DNA of 56,531 nucleotides, taken from positions 1 through 56,531 of the forward strand of contig NZ_JAUSOO010000029.1 of NCBI RefSeq assembly GCF_030656115.1, written 5' to 3'. Each line of letters begins with the position of its first letter. Position 1 is the stretch's first letter. The DNA comes from Hydrogenophaga sp. GTDB taxonomy: Bacteria > Pseudomonadota > Gammaproteobacteria > Burkholderiales > Burkholderiaceae_C. Made by a program: the position numbers and the translations under genes. Below are positions 27,553-36,114 of this stretch, piece by piece. Below the pieces are notes generated by a model. That model ran no database searches, was not told the origin of the DNA, and saw only the letters and a program-made list of their open reading frames with translations.

Positions 27553-29164
27553 CCCAGTCAAACCGGTCCAGGGACCCCATGAAGCCCGCCCAAGGCACTC
27601 CGGTTGGCTCGGGGTACTGGCGCTGGGCGCGTGCTACACGCTGAGCTCCGTGGTCTCGCTGTACATGGCCCTCCAACCCGGCAGCATGGCCACCATTTGG
27701 TACGCCAACGCCGTGGCCATTGCCTGGGTCGCGTTCAGCCCTTGGCGCCTGGCTCCGCTGTTGGTGTTGTTCATGGCCGTGGGCAACGCCCTGGCCAATC
27801 TGGTCGTTGGAGCCGACCCGCTTGAAATCCTGCTGTTTGTCCCGGCCAATGCCGCCGAGGTGCTGCTGGGCGGCTGGCTGTTGCACCGGGCGGGACTGAC
27901 CGCCACCGGCATCAGCACCCCCAAACGCCTGCTCGCCCTGCTGACCTACGGTGGTCTGGTGCCGTTGCTGGCGGGCGCCACCCTGGGCGCGGTGCTCCTG
28001 TCGTCTGCGGGCATGGGCACGCTGGGAGATGTCTGGCTGGTCTGGTTCGAGGGCTCGGTGATCGGCTCGGTGTCCATGCTGCCCCTGGCCTTCGTCTTGC
28101 TGGGCGCTTGGACCCAAGGGCGATCGATCCAGTTGTGGCAGGCACCGTTGTTCGCGCTGTTGATGGTCACCGTGGGCGTCACGGTGCTCAGCATGGCCTA
28201 CCTCCCGTTCCCCTTTGTCTACGTCGTCATGCCTTTGCTGATGGCAGCGCTGCTGCTGCCGCTGGAGGGTGCGCTGCTGGTGACGCTGGCGGCCTCCATC
28301 ACCATCGCCACCATGCAGGCGCTGGGCATTCTGGTGCCACCGCCCGTCACGTACACCTGGCAACAAGGGTTTTTCTACATGGCCTACGCAGCGGCCCTGG
28401 TGCCCGCCCAAGTGCTGGCCGCAGCGCTGGCCGAACTGCGCGACAGCCACGCCCAGCTGGAACAGAAAACCATCGAATTGAAGCAGGCCAACGAAGGGCT
28501 GGAGCAATTCGTGCGCATCGCCTCGCACGATCTGCGCGAGCCGCTCAACACCGTGGTGCAGTTTGCGGACCTGCTGGCGTCAGACCACGGCCCGGCGCTG
28601 CCCCCCAGCGGCCAACGCTACCTGAAACTGGTGCACCAGGCCGGCATGCGCATGCGCACCCTGCTCGACGACGTGCTGCGCTTTGCCCGGCTCAAAGTGG
28701 GCGAAACCGAGGCGCCGATGCCGGTTTCACTGGAGCAAACCATGGACGAACTGCGCGATGCAATGGCCGCACGCCTGCAAGCCACCCAGGCGGAACTGAC
28801 CATCGGGCCCCTGCCGGTGGTGCTGGGCCACGCCAGCCTGCTGTCACTGCTGTTTCAGAACCTGATGGGCAACGCACTGAAGTTCGTGCCACCCGGTCGC
28901 GCGCCGCGCATCACCGTCACCGCTCAGACGGCCGATGGGTTTGTCTGGGTGACAGTGGCCGACAACGGTATCGGCATGGAGGCCCAGGAAATCGGCAAGC
29001 TGTTTCAACCGTTTCAGCGCCTGCACCTGCGGCGGGAATACGAAGGCAACGGACTCGGCCTCTCGCTCTGCCAGCACATTGCACAGACCCACGGCGGCAG
29101 CATCAGCGTCCGTTCGGTCTTGGGTGAAGGATCGCGGTTTGTGGTGAAACTGCCGCTGGCTTGA
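27545..29164 (+). CDS. MASE1-domain sensor histidine kinase
   Basis: A 539-residue membrane kinase. Residues about 20-290 form an eight-helix MASE1 sensor domain (SVVSLYMALQPGSMATIWYANAVAIAW is typical). A short coiled coil follows (LEQKTIELKQANEGLEQF), then HisKA with H328 in RIASHDLREPLN, and HATPase with N-box NALKFVPPG, G1 VADNGIGM and G2 GNGLGLSLCQ. It should phosphorylate the receiver encoded first in the operon. The ATG at 27545 lies inside the end of the solute-binding protein gene, suggesting coupled synthesis. Confidence 0.93.
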   Translation: MPDPVKPVQGPHEARPRHSGWLGVLALGACYTLSSVVSLYMALQPGSMATIWYANAVAIAWVAFSPWRLAPLLVLFMAVGNALANLVVGADPLEILLFVPANAAEVLLGGWLLHRAGLTATGISTPKRLLALLTYGGLVPLLAGATLGAVLLSSAGMGTLGDVWLVWFEGSVIGSVSMLPLAFVLLGAWTQGRSIQLWQAPLFALLMVTVGVTVLSMAYLPFPFVYVVMPLLMAALLLPLEGALLVTLAASITIATMQALGILVPPPVTYTWQQGFFYMAYAAALVPAQVLAAALAELRDSHAQLEQKTIELKQANEGLEQFVRIASHDLREPLNTVVQFADLLASDHGPALPPSGQRYLKLVHQAGMRMRTLLDDVLRFARLKVGETEAPMPVSLEQTMDELRDAMAARLQATQAELTIGPLPVVLGHASLLSLLFQNLMGNALKFVPPGRAPRITVTAQTADGFVWVTVADNGIGMEAQEIGKLFQPFQRLHLRREYEGNGLGLSLCQHIAQTHGGSISVRSVLGEGSRFVVKLPLA

Positions 29165-29393
29165 ACGAGCGCGGCCGCCCATACAAAGGATGGCACACAG
29201 CTTGCATAAGCAGCCGCATGCAGATCCGTGTTGGACGGCTGCTGTGCCTGCGTTGTTGAACATGGCATGGGGTCGGTGAGGCCCGGCCAGCGGTCGCCCC
29301 GCTCGCCAACCGCCTCCCATGCCGTGCGCTGTAAACAGGTGCGACATCTTTTAAAAGTGCTCTTTTTTACTCTGAAGAAACCGGAACCTCACC

Positions 29394-30383
29394 ATGAAAA
29401 AATCTGCTCTGACACGCCATCTCACCCTGGTCTCGGCCCTGTGCCTGACCGCGCTGAGCGCGCAGGCCCAGTCCACCGTCACCGCCTACGGCCTGCTGGA
29501 CCTGAGCGTGGGGTCCACCAAAGCCCCCGGCGGCACCTCCACCACGGCGGTGGACAGCGGCAAGATGACCACCAGCTTCATCGGCTTTGGCGGCAGCGAA
29601 GATTTGGGTGGCGGCTTGTCGGCCGTGTTCAAGATGGAAGGTTTCCTGCGCGTCGACACGGGCGATCAAGGCCGCTTCACGGGTGACACCACCTGGGCAC
29701 GCACCGCTTCGGTGGGCCTGTCACACAAGCAATACGGCACCCTGACCGCCGGCCGCAACACGACGGCACTGTTCGTGTCCACCCTGCTGTTCAACGCCTT
29801 TGGCGATTCGTTCGGCTACTCCCCCAGCATTCGCCATTACTTCACCAGCGGCACCGTGACCGGTGACACCGGCTGGAGCGATTCCCTGGCCTACTCCAGC
29901 CCAACCATCAGCGGCTTCCGCTTTGGCGCGGCCATGGCCACCAAAGAAACCAGCAACGGCGGTAACTGGAGCATGAACCTGGGCTACGGCAGCGGCCCCT
30001 TGTCCGCCTCGGTGGTGGTGCAAGACGTGAAGAAAGACGGCGCTGCAGCCGTGCCCGACACCCGCACCGTGCAACTGGGCGGGGCCTACGATTTCGGCGT
30101 GGCCAAGGGTTTCCTGCAATACGGTGAGGTGAAGAACAACACCACCGGCAACAGCTACGACATCACCGGCATCGGTGCACGCGTGCCCGTGGGCACAGGC
30201 GCTGTGCTGGTGCAGTGGGGACAAATAGCACCGAAAACGGGCGCGGATCGCCAAACCCTGTCGGTGGGTTACAGCCATGCGCTGTCCAAGCGCACCGACG
30301 CGTACGTGGCCACCATGTACGACAAGGTGGACAACCTCAGCAGCGGCGGCGGTTACTCGGTGGGCCTGCGCCACCGCTTCTGA
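29394..30383 (+). CDS. Gram-negative porin, second copy
   Basis: A 329-residue outer-membrane porin. The signal peptide ends in ALSAQAQ (about residue 24), then STVTAYGLLDLSVG. GSEDLGGGLSAVFKMEGF matches the conserved loop seen in the first porin (GTEDLGGGLKANFILEHRF), and the C-terminus is GGGYSVGLRHRF with terminal Phe. It differs strongly from the first porin elsewhere, so the channels probably differ in selectivity. GAAGAAACCGGA upstream is a weak ribosome site. Its own terminator follows. Confidence 0.95.
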   Translation: MKKSALTRHLTLVSALCLTALSAQAQSTVTAYGLLDLSVGSTKAPGGTSTTAVDSGKMTTSFIGFGGSEDLGGGLSAVFKMEGFLRVDTGDQGRFTGDTTWARTASVGLSHKQYGTLTAGRNTTALFVSTLLFNAFGDSFGYSPSIRHYFTSGTVTGDTGWSDSLAYSSPTISGFRFGAAMATKETSNGGNWSMNLGYGSGPLSASVVVQDVKKDGAAAVPDTRTVQLGGAYDFGVAKGFLQYGEVKNNTTGNSYDITGIGARVPVGTGAVLVQWGQIAPKTGADRQTLSVGYSHALSKRTDAYVATMYDKVDNLSSGGGYSVGLRHRF

Positions 30384-30391
30384 AGTTGGCA

Positions 30392-30427
30392 CAGCGGCAA
30401 GACCCGACCGCGTGGGTCTTGCCGCTG
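30392..30427 (+). terminator. Hairpin terminator behind the second porin
   Basis: CAGCGGCAAGACCC (30392-30405) and GGGTCTTGCCGCTG (30414-30427) form a perfect 14-bp stem with an 8-base loop, just after the porin stop. No T run follows on the plus strand, so termination may be only partly intrinsic. Confidence 0.75.
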
Positions 30428-30485
30428 CAACAGGTCGCCTGCAACCCATTGGCTGGCGGCATGCGACCGGCAAACCGCAGCACCG

Positions 30486-31493
30486 TTACAGCGCCCGCTC
30501 GGTCAGCAGGCCCGGTCGGCTTGAATAGCGCACCCGGCTGTCTTGGGCTTCCACCTCCACGCGGGCGCTGCGCCGGCCGTACACCGCAGCCTTGAGCCAT
30601 TCCAGCTCGGCCTCCAGCAACTCGGGCGTGGCCCGCGTACAGGCCCACACGCGGGCGTCGGCGTCCCAGCGGTAGCCGCGCTCTTTCAGCAGATCTTTGG
30701 ACTCAAACGGCGAACCCGTGGCGCGCAGCTTGAAGCTGGGCGATGCCGCAGCCGCCCACAACAGCGCCAGTCCGGTGCGGGCGTCGCTGCCCACCGGGCG
30801 GGTCAACACCTGCAGCAGGGCGTGGCAGTCCACCTGCGCGCGGTGCGCGTCGTAAAACCAGCCCCGGTCCTGGGCCAGTAAACCGAGCTTGGACGAACCT
30901 GCACCGGCGGCTTTCCAATCGATATCGGCAAACGAGCAAGCCCATGCCTTGTCGGCAAAACCGGGAAACCGCGCTTCCACAAACGGCCGGTCAAAACCCG
31001 CGTTGTGCGCAATCACCAGGTCGGCACGGGCCACCAGGGCGGTCACCTGCGCATCGTCCAGACGCTGGCCTGTCACCATGGCATCGGTGATTCCGGTCAC
31101 CTGCTGCGCCACCTCGGGAATGGGCATGCCCGGGTCTTCAAAGCCTTCAAACACCTCGACCGGGCCAAACGGCAAGCCAGTCGTGGTGTCCACCTGAACC
31201 AGCAGCATGGCCAGTTCGATGATCTTGTCGCTGTGGTGCTGCAAGCCGGTGGTTTCGGTGTCCAGCACCAACACCCGCTGCACGCCCGCGTCCCCTTCAG
31301 CCGCGGGGCGGGGGCCAAAATCCATGATCGGCACCAGGCGGCGCAACACCCGGAAATCGGGGTGCACCTCCAGGGTGCGCGCCAGGGCTTCAAAGTCCAC
31401 CTCCGTGGCAGGTACGCTCACGGCAGGGGCTGCCGAGGCGGCATCGACGTCGTCCTCGAGCGGAGCGTCGAAATTAAAACTGGCCTGTGTCAT
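30486..31493 (-). CDS. 3'-5' exonuclease, DEDDh (DnaQ-like) family
   Basis: A 335-residue nuclease. The DEDDh residues are visible: D and E in VLDTETTGLQ, D in IAHNAGFDRPFVE, and H and D in AHRAQVDCHALLQ. An N-terminal region of about 70 residues and a C-terminal module with GYRWDADARVWACTRATPEL surround the nuclease core. The tail module resembles DNA-binding or donut-like add-ons found in stand-alone epsilon-like exonucleases. The ATG at 31493 (MTQASFNFD) is preferred to upstream in-frame codons. Role in repair or 3'-end trimming is inferred. Confidence 0.9.
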   Translation of the reverse strand: MTQASFNFDAPLEDDVDAASAAPAVSVPATEVDFEALARTLEVHPDFRVLRRLVPIMDFGPRPAAEGDAGVQRVLVLDTETTGLQHHSDKIIELAMLLVQVDTTTGLPFGPVEVFEGFEDPGMPIPEVAQQVTGITDAMVTGQRLDDAQVTALVARADLVIAHNAGFDRPFVEARFPGFADKAWACSFADIDWKAAGAGSSKLGLLAQDRGWFYDAHRAQVDCHALLQVLTRPVGSDARTGLALLWAAAASPSFKLRATGSPFESKDLLKERGYRWDADARVWACTRATPELLEAELEWLKAAVYGRRSARVEVEAQDSRVRYSSRPGLLTERAL

Positions 31494-31698
31494 TCGACGG
31501 TTGCTTTCTTGGCGAGATAGGGGAGCGGGTGAAACGGAGCGAACGGGCAGGGCGGGCAGGGGCATCGCCCAGGGATCGCGCACGGCGCTGAAACACCCAC
31601 CCAGGGCCGGTGGGATTCTACGGAGATGCACAGGCTCACGACCCAGACCAAGGCACCAGGCCAACACCTCAATCAAAATCCGACCCTATGGGTCAACT

Positions 31699-31960
31699 AC
31701 GGCCCACGACCTCACCCCCTCACCCCCTCATCCCCGCACCAGCCAGCCCCACAACCGCCACCGACAAGCACAAGGGATCCGCTCGCGGGTGCTGGCCGAG
31801 GCGCTGGGCATGCCGGTGGCCTTTTTTGACGTGGTGAGCCTGCACGCACCCGAACCGCCTGCCATGCAAGGGATGATCAGCGCCGTTCAGATCGCGCACA
31901 TGAAACCCAGTCATCAACGCCTCGCGCGGCACCGTGACGCAACGGGTCGCGCTGGCCAGC
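31699..31960 (+). pseudogene. Decayed serA (D-3-phosphoglycerate dehydrogenase) copy
   Basis: The segment repeats parts of the intact serA at 34597. GTCAACT-ACG at 31692-31701 matches GTCAACT-ATG at the serA start, so the start codon is mutated. GACAAGCACAAG (31763-31774) matches the codons for DKHK. A deletion joins this to RVLAEALGMPVAFFD, a second deletion fuses that to DVVSLHAPEPPAMQ, and MKPS is followed by an 8-base loss that shifts the frame before INASRGT. It cannot encode an enzyme. Nothing else is recognisable in 31494-31698 or 31961-32165. Confidence 0.88.
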
Positions 31961-32165
31961 CAAACTTTGACCTGGGGGAAGGCTGTGCGTGGCGTGGTTG
32001 CCGACGGCGCAACGAAGCCCAGCTCGGCGGGAACGGCCTTGTTAAACGGGACAGAACACCGGTGTGCTGTTTCGCGCCTGGAGCTCCCGTTGGCGCGAGA
32101 CACCCCCGCAGGGGGTGCCAAAGCTTTCAAGCCGGGTTCGGTGCTTTTTGCGCGGGGCTGAACGC

Positions 32166-32915
32166 CTATGCAACGAGTTCAATACGGCCTGTTTCGAGGG
32201 CGTAGAGGCCACCGACGACCTTCACCTTGCCGGCCTGCACCGCCTTGCTCAAGATGGGTGTGGCTTCTTGCAAGCGCTGAACGTTCTGTCTGATGTTTTG
32301 AAGGGTCGCCGCCTGGAGCAAGGTGCCCTTGTGGGGTTCGGCAGCAGCGGCGCGCACGGCTGGCATCAGCGCCGAGACGATGTTTTGAATATGACCGGGA
32401 AAGTCGGCCTGCTTCTCAAGCGCGCTGACCGTCGCGCTCACGGCGCCACAACGGGTGTGTCCCAGCACCATGATGAGCGGAACGTTCAGAACCGCGACGC
32501 CATATTCCAGGCTGGCCAGAATATCGTTGGTGACGTAATTGCCCGCCACCCGCGTCACAAAAAGGTCGCCCCGTTCTTCGTCAAAACACAGTTCGGGACT
32601 GACGCGCGAGTCGGCGCAGCTCAATATCGACGCGTAGGGATTTTGCCCACCGACCAATGCTTCGCGCGTCTTGGCAAAACTCCGGTTCTGGGTCTGACCC
32701 GATGTGTAACGTTCGTTGCCGTCCATCAAGCGCTTGAGCGCCTGATCGGGTGAAAGCACGTTGTCCGGTTTGGGCGGCGTTTTTGCGTGAGCGATGCCAG
32801 CCACCGCAGACATTCCGAGCAATGAAAGCGCACCCATTGTGCCCAGCACCGAGCGTCGGGAGGGTGATGTCGACGTTTTGTTCTGCGGGTCACTGGTGGT
32901 ACAAAATTTGCACAT
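32166..32915 (-). CDS. Periplasmic beta-class carbonic anhydrase with Tat signal
   Basis: A 249-residue zinc enzyme interconverting carbon dioxide and bicarbonate. Zinc ligands are in SILSCADSRVSPE (Cys, then the Asp-Arg dyad) and LGHTRCGAVSA (His, Cys). The N-terminus has a twin-arginine leader, SRRSVLGTMGALSLLGMSAVAGIAHA, implying export of the folded protein. The first residues MCKFCTTSDP carry two Cys before the leader, as in other Tat-exported relatives. It starts at 32915. It lies between a decayed serA copy and a serine hydrolase gene with no evident link. Confidence 0.93.
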   Translation of the reverse strand: MCKFCTTSDPQNKTSTSPSRRSVLGTMGALSLLGMSAVAGIAHAKTPPKPDNVLSPDQALKRLMDGNERYTSGQTQNRSFAKTREALVGGQNPYASILSCADSRVSPELCFDEERGDLFVTRVAGNYVTNDILASLEYGVAVLNVPLIMVLGHTRCGAVSATVSALEKQADFPGHIQNIVSALMPAVRAAAAEPHKGTLLQAATLQNIRQNVQRLQEATPILSKAVQAGKVKVVGGLYALETGRIELVA

Positions 32916-33067
32916 TCGTTCTCTCCGTGTTCAAAAATCTGGCCGCAGCTTACACCTCGATTCCCCATGCTGCAATGGATTCCTGTCACAGGACGGCTGT
33001 CCCGCAGGCCTTGCCGTCAGGGACCATTTCTTTCTGGCCGCACCGAACTTCCCGGCCTCTCCGGTCT

Positions 33068-34270
33068 TCAGTAGCCCAGCGCAGTTCGCGCCTGACGGGC
33101 AGTCTCGTAGAGCATCTCGCCTTCGCTCATGAGGTCGTCGGCATCGAGCAATGTCGCGAACACGACCACGGTCACGTCGCTCACCGTGTCGTGGCGCGCC
33201 GTGGTGAGGTAACCCGTGATCCCGCCGTTGTGCCCAGCGCCAAGCTCGATGGGATCGCATGCGAGGCCGAGGCCATAGGAGACATGGATCTCGTGGGTGG
33301 TCTCACACCCGCGCATGCGGGCAATCGTCTGCGCGTTCAACCCGGCCTCGCCCTTGAGCAGCCGACGGAACCACCGTGCCAGATCCGATGGGGTCGTGAC
33401 CACGTTGCCCTCGCCAACGCCCCAGGAAACGTTGCGGTGGGTGGTGGGATAAAGCGTGCCGCCGACCCGCGTCGTTCCCTCAAGGAACGGCGCCGGGAGA
33501 TGTTGGGTCTGGCCGTCGTCGGGAAAGCTCGTCTCGTTGAGACCGTTGGGCACGAGGAATTCGTCATGCACGAACTGCGCGAACGTTTTTCCAGAAACCT
33601 GCTCGACGATCTTCGCCAGCAGTGAGTAGCCGGTGTTCGAATAGCGAAAGGCCTCGCCGGGCAGCCCGCCCACGAGTTGGTTGCTGGCGACAACGCCGAC
33701 CAGTTCGTCCAGCGTGAAGGTGTGCAGCTCACCCTGGGTGTCCTCGACCCAGTCGACGTACCTCAGGCCAGCGTAGGGCGCGTTGGCCGTCGCGGGAACG
33801 TTTTTGTTGCCAACGTCAAACACGCCACCGCGATGGCGCAGGAGCTGTTGGATCGTGATCTGGTCTTTGTAAGGAATCGCGAAGCCGGGCGTGGCAGGCA
33901 GGTAGGGACGCGCCGTCCCGGGCATGTTCGCGCTCAACACATGGTCGATGTCGAGCTGTCCGCGTTGCTGGAGCAGCATGATCGCCGCCGCCGTGAACGT
34001 CTTGGTGGTGCTGGCGCCGCGAAAGTGGGAGCTGGCCGTTGCGCCGTTGAGGGTGCTCGCGAAAAATTCGCCCTCCGGGGTGATGACCGTGATCGACAGG
34101 CCACCAGGAAGCTTGGGGGCAAACTGGTGCCACTGGCTCGAGACCACACGCGTGAGCGCTGCCTCGGGAGCCACCGGTGGATGGCTGCCGCCACAAGCCG
34201 CGAGCATGCTTGTGCACGCGATGGCTGCAACCAGGAGGAGAAATGAGCGTGGCTTTCTGACGTGCTTCAT
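33068..34270 (-). CDS. Serine beta-lactamase-like hydrolase, lipoprotein
   Basis: A 400-residue member of the class C beta-lactamase/DD-peptidase superfamily. A lipoprotein signal (SFLLLVAAIACTSMLAAC, lipobox LAAC) predicts a lipidated Cys near residue 26. The SxxK motif is STTK in FRGASTTKTFTAA, the YxN motif is FRYSNTGYS, and the third motif appears as HNGG in GAGHNGGITG. Natural substrate is unknown: peptidoglycan peptides, esters or beta-lactams are all possible. The ATG at 34270 gives the signal peptide; the frame upstream has none. Confidence 0.87.
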   Translation of the reverse strand: MKHVRKPRSFLLLVAAIACTSMLAACGGSHPPVAPEAALTRVVSSQWHQFAPKLPGGLSITVITPEGEFFASTLNGATASSHFRGASTTKTFTAAAIMLLQQRGQLDIDHVLSANMPGTARPYLPATPGFAIPYKDQITIQQLLRHRGGVFDVGNKNVPATANAPYAGLRYVDWVEDTQGELHTFTLDELVGVVASNQLVGGLPGEAFRYSNTGYSLLAKIVEQVSGKTFAQFVHDEFLVPNGLNETSFPDDGQTQHLPAPFLEGTTRVGGTLYPTTHRNVSWGVGEGNVVTTPSDLARWFRRLLKGEAGLNAQTIARMRGCETTHEIHVSYGLGLACDPIELGAGHNGGITGYLTTARHDTVSDVTVVVFATLLDADDLMSEGEMLYETARQARTALGY

Positions 34271-34596
34271 GCGTTGATGCCTTCCAAGGTGTTGGTGTAT
34301 CAGGGCAGTTGGCCAACCGGTTGCTGCGTCAGCAGCTTTGACCCAGTGAGCTGAGCTGCTGGGCGTTGCACGCATGGACTACCCGGTTGCGGTCAAGTCT
34401 ATCGGGTCTTCTTTTTTCAGCGACTTTCTGCGCCTTGCGGAATTGAGTCGATGGCACCCTGCCAGGGCCTTGCCCGCAGAGCGGGGCATTCATGGCGTCG
34501 TCAACAACCAGGCCAGGCAATGAGTTCCCCGCCCGGTCCGAGGACGATGGCGTCCGGAATGACCACCACCGTCAATTCCTACTATATTAGTCAACT
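34271..34596. other. Intergenic region between the hydrolase and serA
   Basis: About 326 bases. Near its right end CTACTATATTAG (about 34582) could supply a -10 for serA, followed by GTCAACT-ATG. This same GTCAACT block is present before the decayed serA copy at 31692. An open frame of about 60 codons on each strand in the middle has no recognisable similarity. No terminator hairpin with a T run stands out. Confidence 0.45.
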
Positions 34597-35868
34597 ATGA
34601 ACGCTGCCACCACCATCCCCACCCAACCCGCCCAGACCGGACCCAGAACCTCGATCGACAAGCACAAGATCCGCTTCCTGCTGCTGGAGGGCATCCACCC
34701 CTCGGCCATCGAGGTGCTGCGTGCAGCGGGCTACAGCCAGATCGAGAGCCTGCCCGGCGCCCTGCCCGACGATCAGCTCAAGGCCAAGCTCGCCGAAGCG
34801 CATTTCGTCGGCATCCGCTCGCGCACCCAGCTCAGCGCCGAGGTGCTGAGCCACGCCACCCGCCTCGCCGCCGTGGGCTGCTTCTGCATTGGCACCAACC
34901 AAGTGGACCTGGCCGCGGCACGCGAGCGCGGCGTGGCGGTGTTCAACGCACCGTTTTCCAACACCCGCTCGGTGGCCGAGCTGGTGCTGGCCGAGGCCAT
35001 CTTGCTGATGCGCGGCATCCCCGAAAAGAACGCCGTGGCGCACCGAGGTGGCTGGCTGAAATCGGCCAGCAATTCATTCGAAATCCGCGGCAAGACGCTG
35101 GGTATCGTGGGTTACGGCGCCATCGGCACGCAGCTCTCGGTCCTGGCCGAAGCCCTGGGCATGAAAGTGGTGTTTTTCGACACCGCCACCAAGCTGCCGC
35201 TGGGCAACGCGCGGCCGCTCACCAGCCTCGACGAGCTCATGGCCAGCGCCGACGTGGTGAGCCTGCACGTGCCCGAAACGCCCGCCACGCAGTGGATGAT
35301 CGGCGCGGCGCAACTCGCGCGCATGAAACCCAGCGCCGTGCTCATCAACGCCTCGCGCGGCACCGTGGTGCAGGTGGACGCGCTGGCCAGCGCGCTGCAA
35401 AACCAGGCCCTGCTCGGCGCCGCGATCGACGTGTTCCCGGAAGAACCGCACAGCAACAAGGACATGTTCGAGTCGCCGCTGCGCGGCCTGGACAACGTGA
35501 TCCTCACGCCGCACATCGGCGGCTCCACACTGGAGGCGCAGGAAAACATCGGCATCGAGGTGGCAGAAAAGCTGGTCAAGTACAGCGACAACGGCACCAC
35601 CACCTCGGCCGTCAACTTCCCCGAAGTGGCCCTGCCCGCGCACCCCGGCAAACACCGCCTGCTGCACATCCACCGCAACGTGCCCGGTGTGCTCTCCAGC
35701 ATCAACCGCATTTTTTCCGACCACCAGATCAACATCTCGGCGCAGTACCTGCAGACGCGCGAAGACGTGGGCTATGTGGTGATGGACCTCGACGCCGCGC
35801 ACTCCGAGCGGGCGCTGGCCGAACTGGCGCGCGTGCCCGGCACCCTGCGCAGCCGCGTGCTGTTTTAA
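34597..35868 (+). CDS. serA: D-3-phosphoglycerate dehydrogenase
   Basis: A 423-residue NAD-dependent enzyme for the first step of serine synthesis from 3-phosphoglycerate. The Rossmann motif is LGIVGYGAIGTQLSVLAE, the conserved catalytic Arg is in INASRGTVV and the His region is LTPHIGGST. A C-terminal ACT domain (residues about 348-423, HRLLHIHRNVPGVLSSINRI) should bind serine for feedback control, as in the E. coli type. The ATG at 34597 is supported by the family N-terminus SIDKHKIRFLLLEGIH shortly after. A broken copy lies 2.9 kb upstream. Confidence 0.96.
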   Translation: MNAATTIPTQPAQTGPRTSIDKHKIRFLLLEGIHPSAIEVLRAAGYSQIESLPGALPDDQLKAKLAEAHFVGIRSRTQLSAEVLSHATRLAAVGCFCIGTNQVDLAAARERGVAVFNAPFSNTRSVAELVLAEAILLMRGIPEKNAVAHRGGWLKSASNSFEIRGKTLGIVGYGAIGTQLSVLAEALGMKVVFFDTATKLPLGNARPLTSLDELMASADVVSLHVPETPATQWMIGAAQLARMKPSAVLINASRGTVVQVDALASALQNQALLGAAIDVFPEEPHSNKDMFESPLRGLDNVILTPHIGGSTLEAQENIGIEVAEKLVKYSDNGTTTSAVNFPEVALPAHPGKHRLLHIHRNVPGVLSSINRIFSDHQINISAQYLQTREDVGYVVMDLDAAHSERALAELARVPGTLRSRVLF

Positions 35869-35886
35869 GCGCACCGATCTCAGAGT

Positions 35887-35921
35887 CTGAGCGTTTCTCG
35901 GGCGTGTCCGAGCAACGCCTC
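35887..35921. repeat. REP-like hairpin, copy 1
   Basis: CTGA, then GCGTTTCTCGG (35891-35901), loop GCGTGT, then CCGAGCAACGC (35908-35918). It pairs with one mismatch. It is identical to 53517-53551 except at two bases, and those two bases pair with each other in the hairpin (C-G here, T-A there). It lies 20 bases behind serA and may also act as its transcript end. Confidence 0.7.
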
Positions 35922-36114
35922 AAAACGTGCCTGCCAGCCATTCCCAACCCACCGAGGTTGACCGAGCGCCAAGCATTCTTGACCCAGCGATCAGCGTCAT
36001 GCATTTACACGCTATATTCGCGAAAAAAGACGCACAGACGTCGTGCCGGGTCGCTCTGCCAGCAAGCGGCCAAACGGCACAGAAACGCTGGTAAACGCTC
36101 GACAGGGGGAAACT

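Noticed and set aside
31720..32130. A 136-codon minus-strand gene
   Set aside because: Most of it is the reverse of the decayed serA copy; the rest has no similarity or ribosome site.
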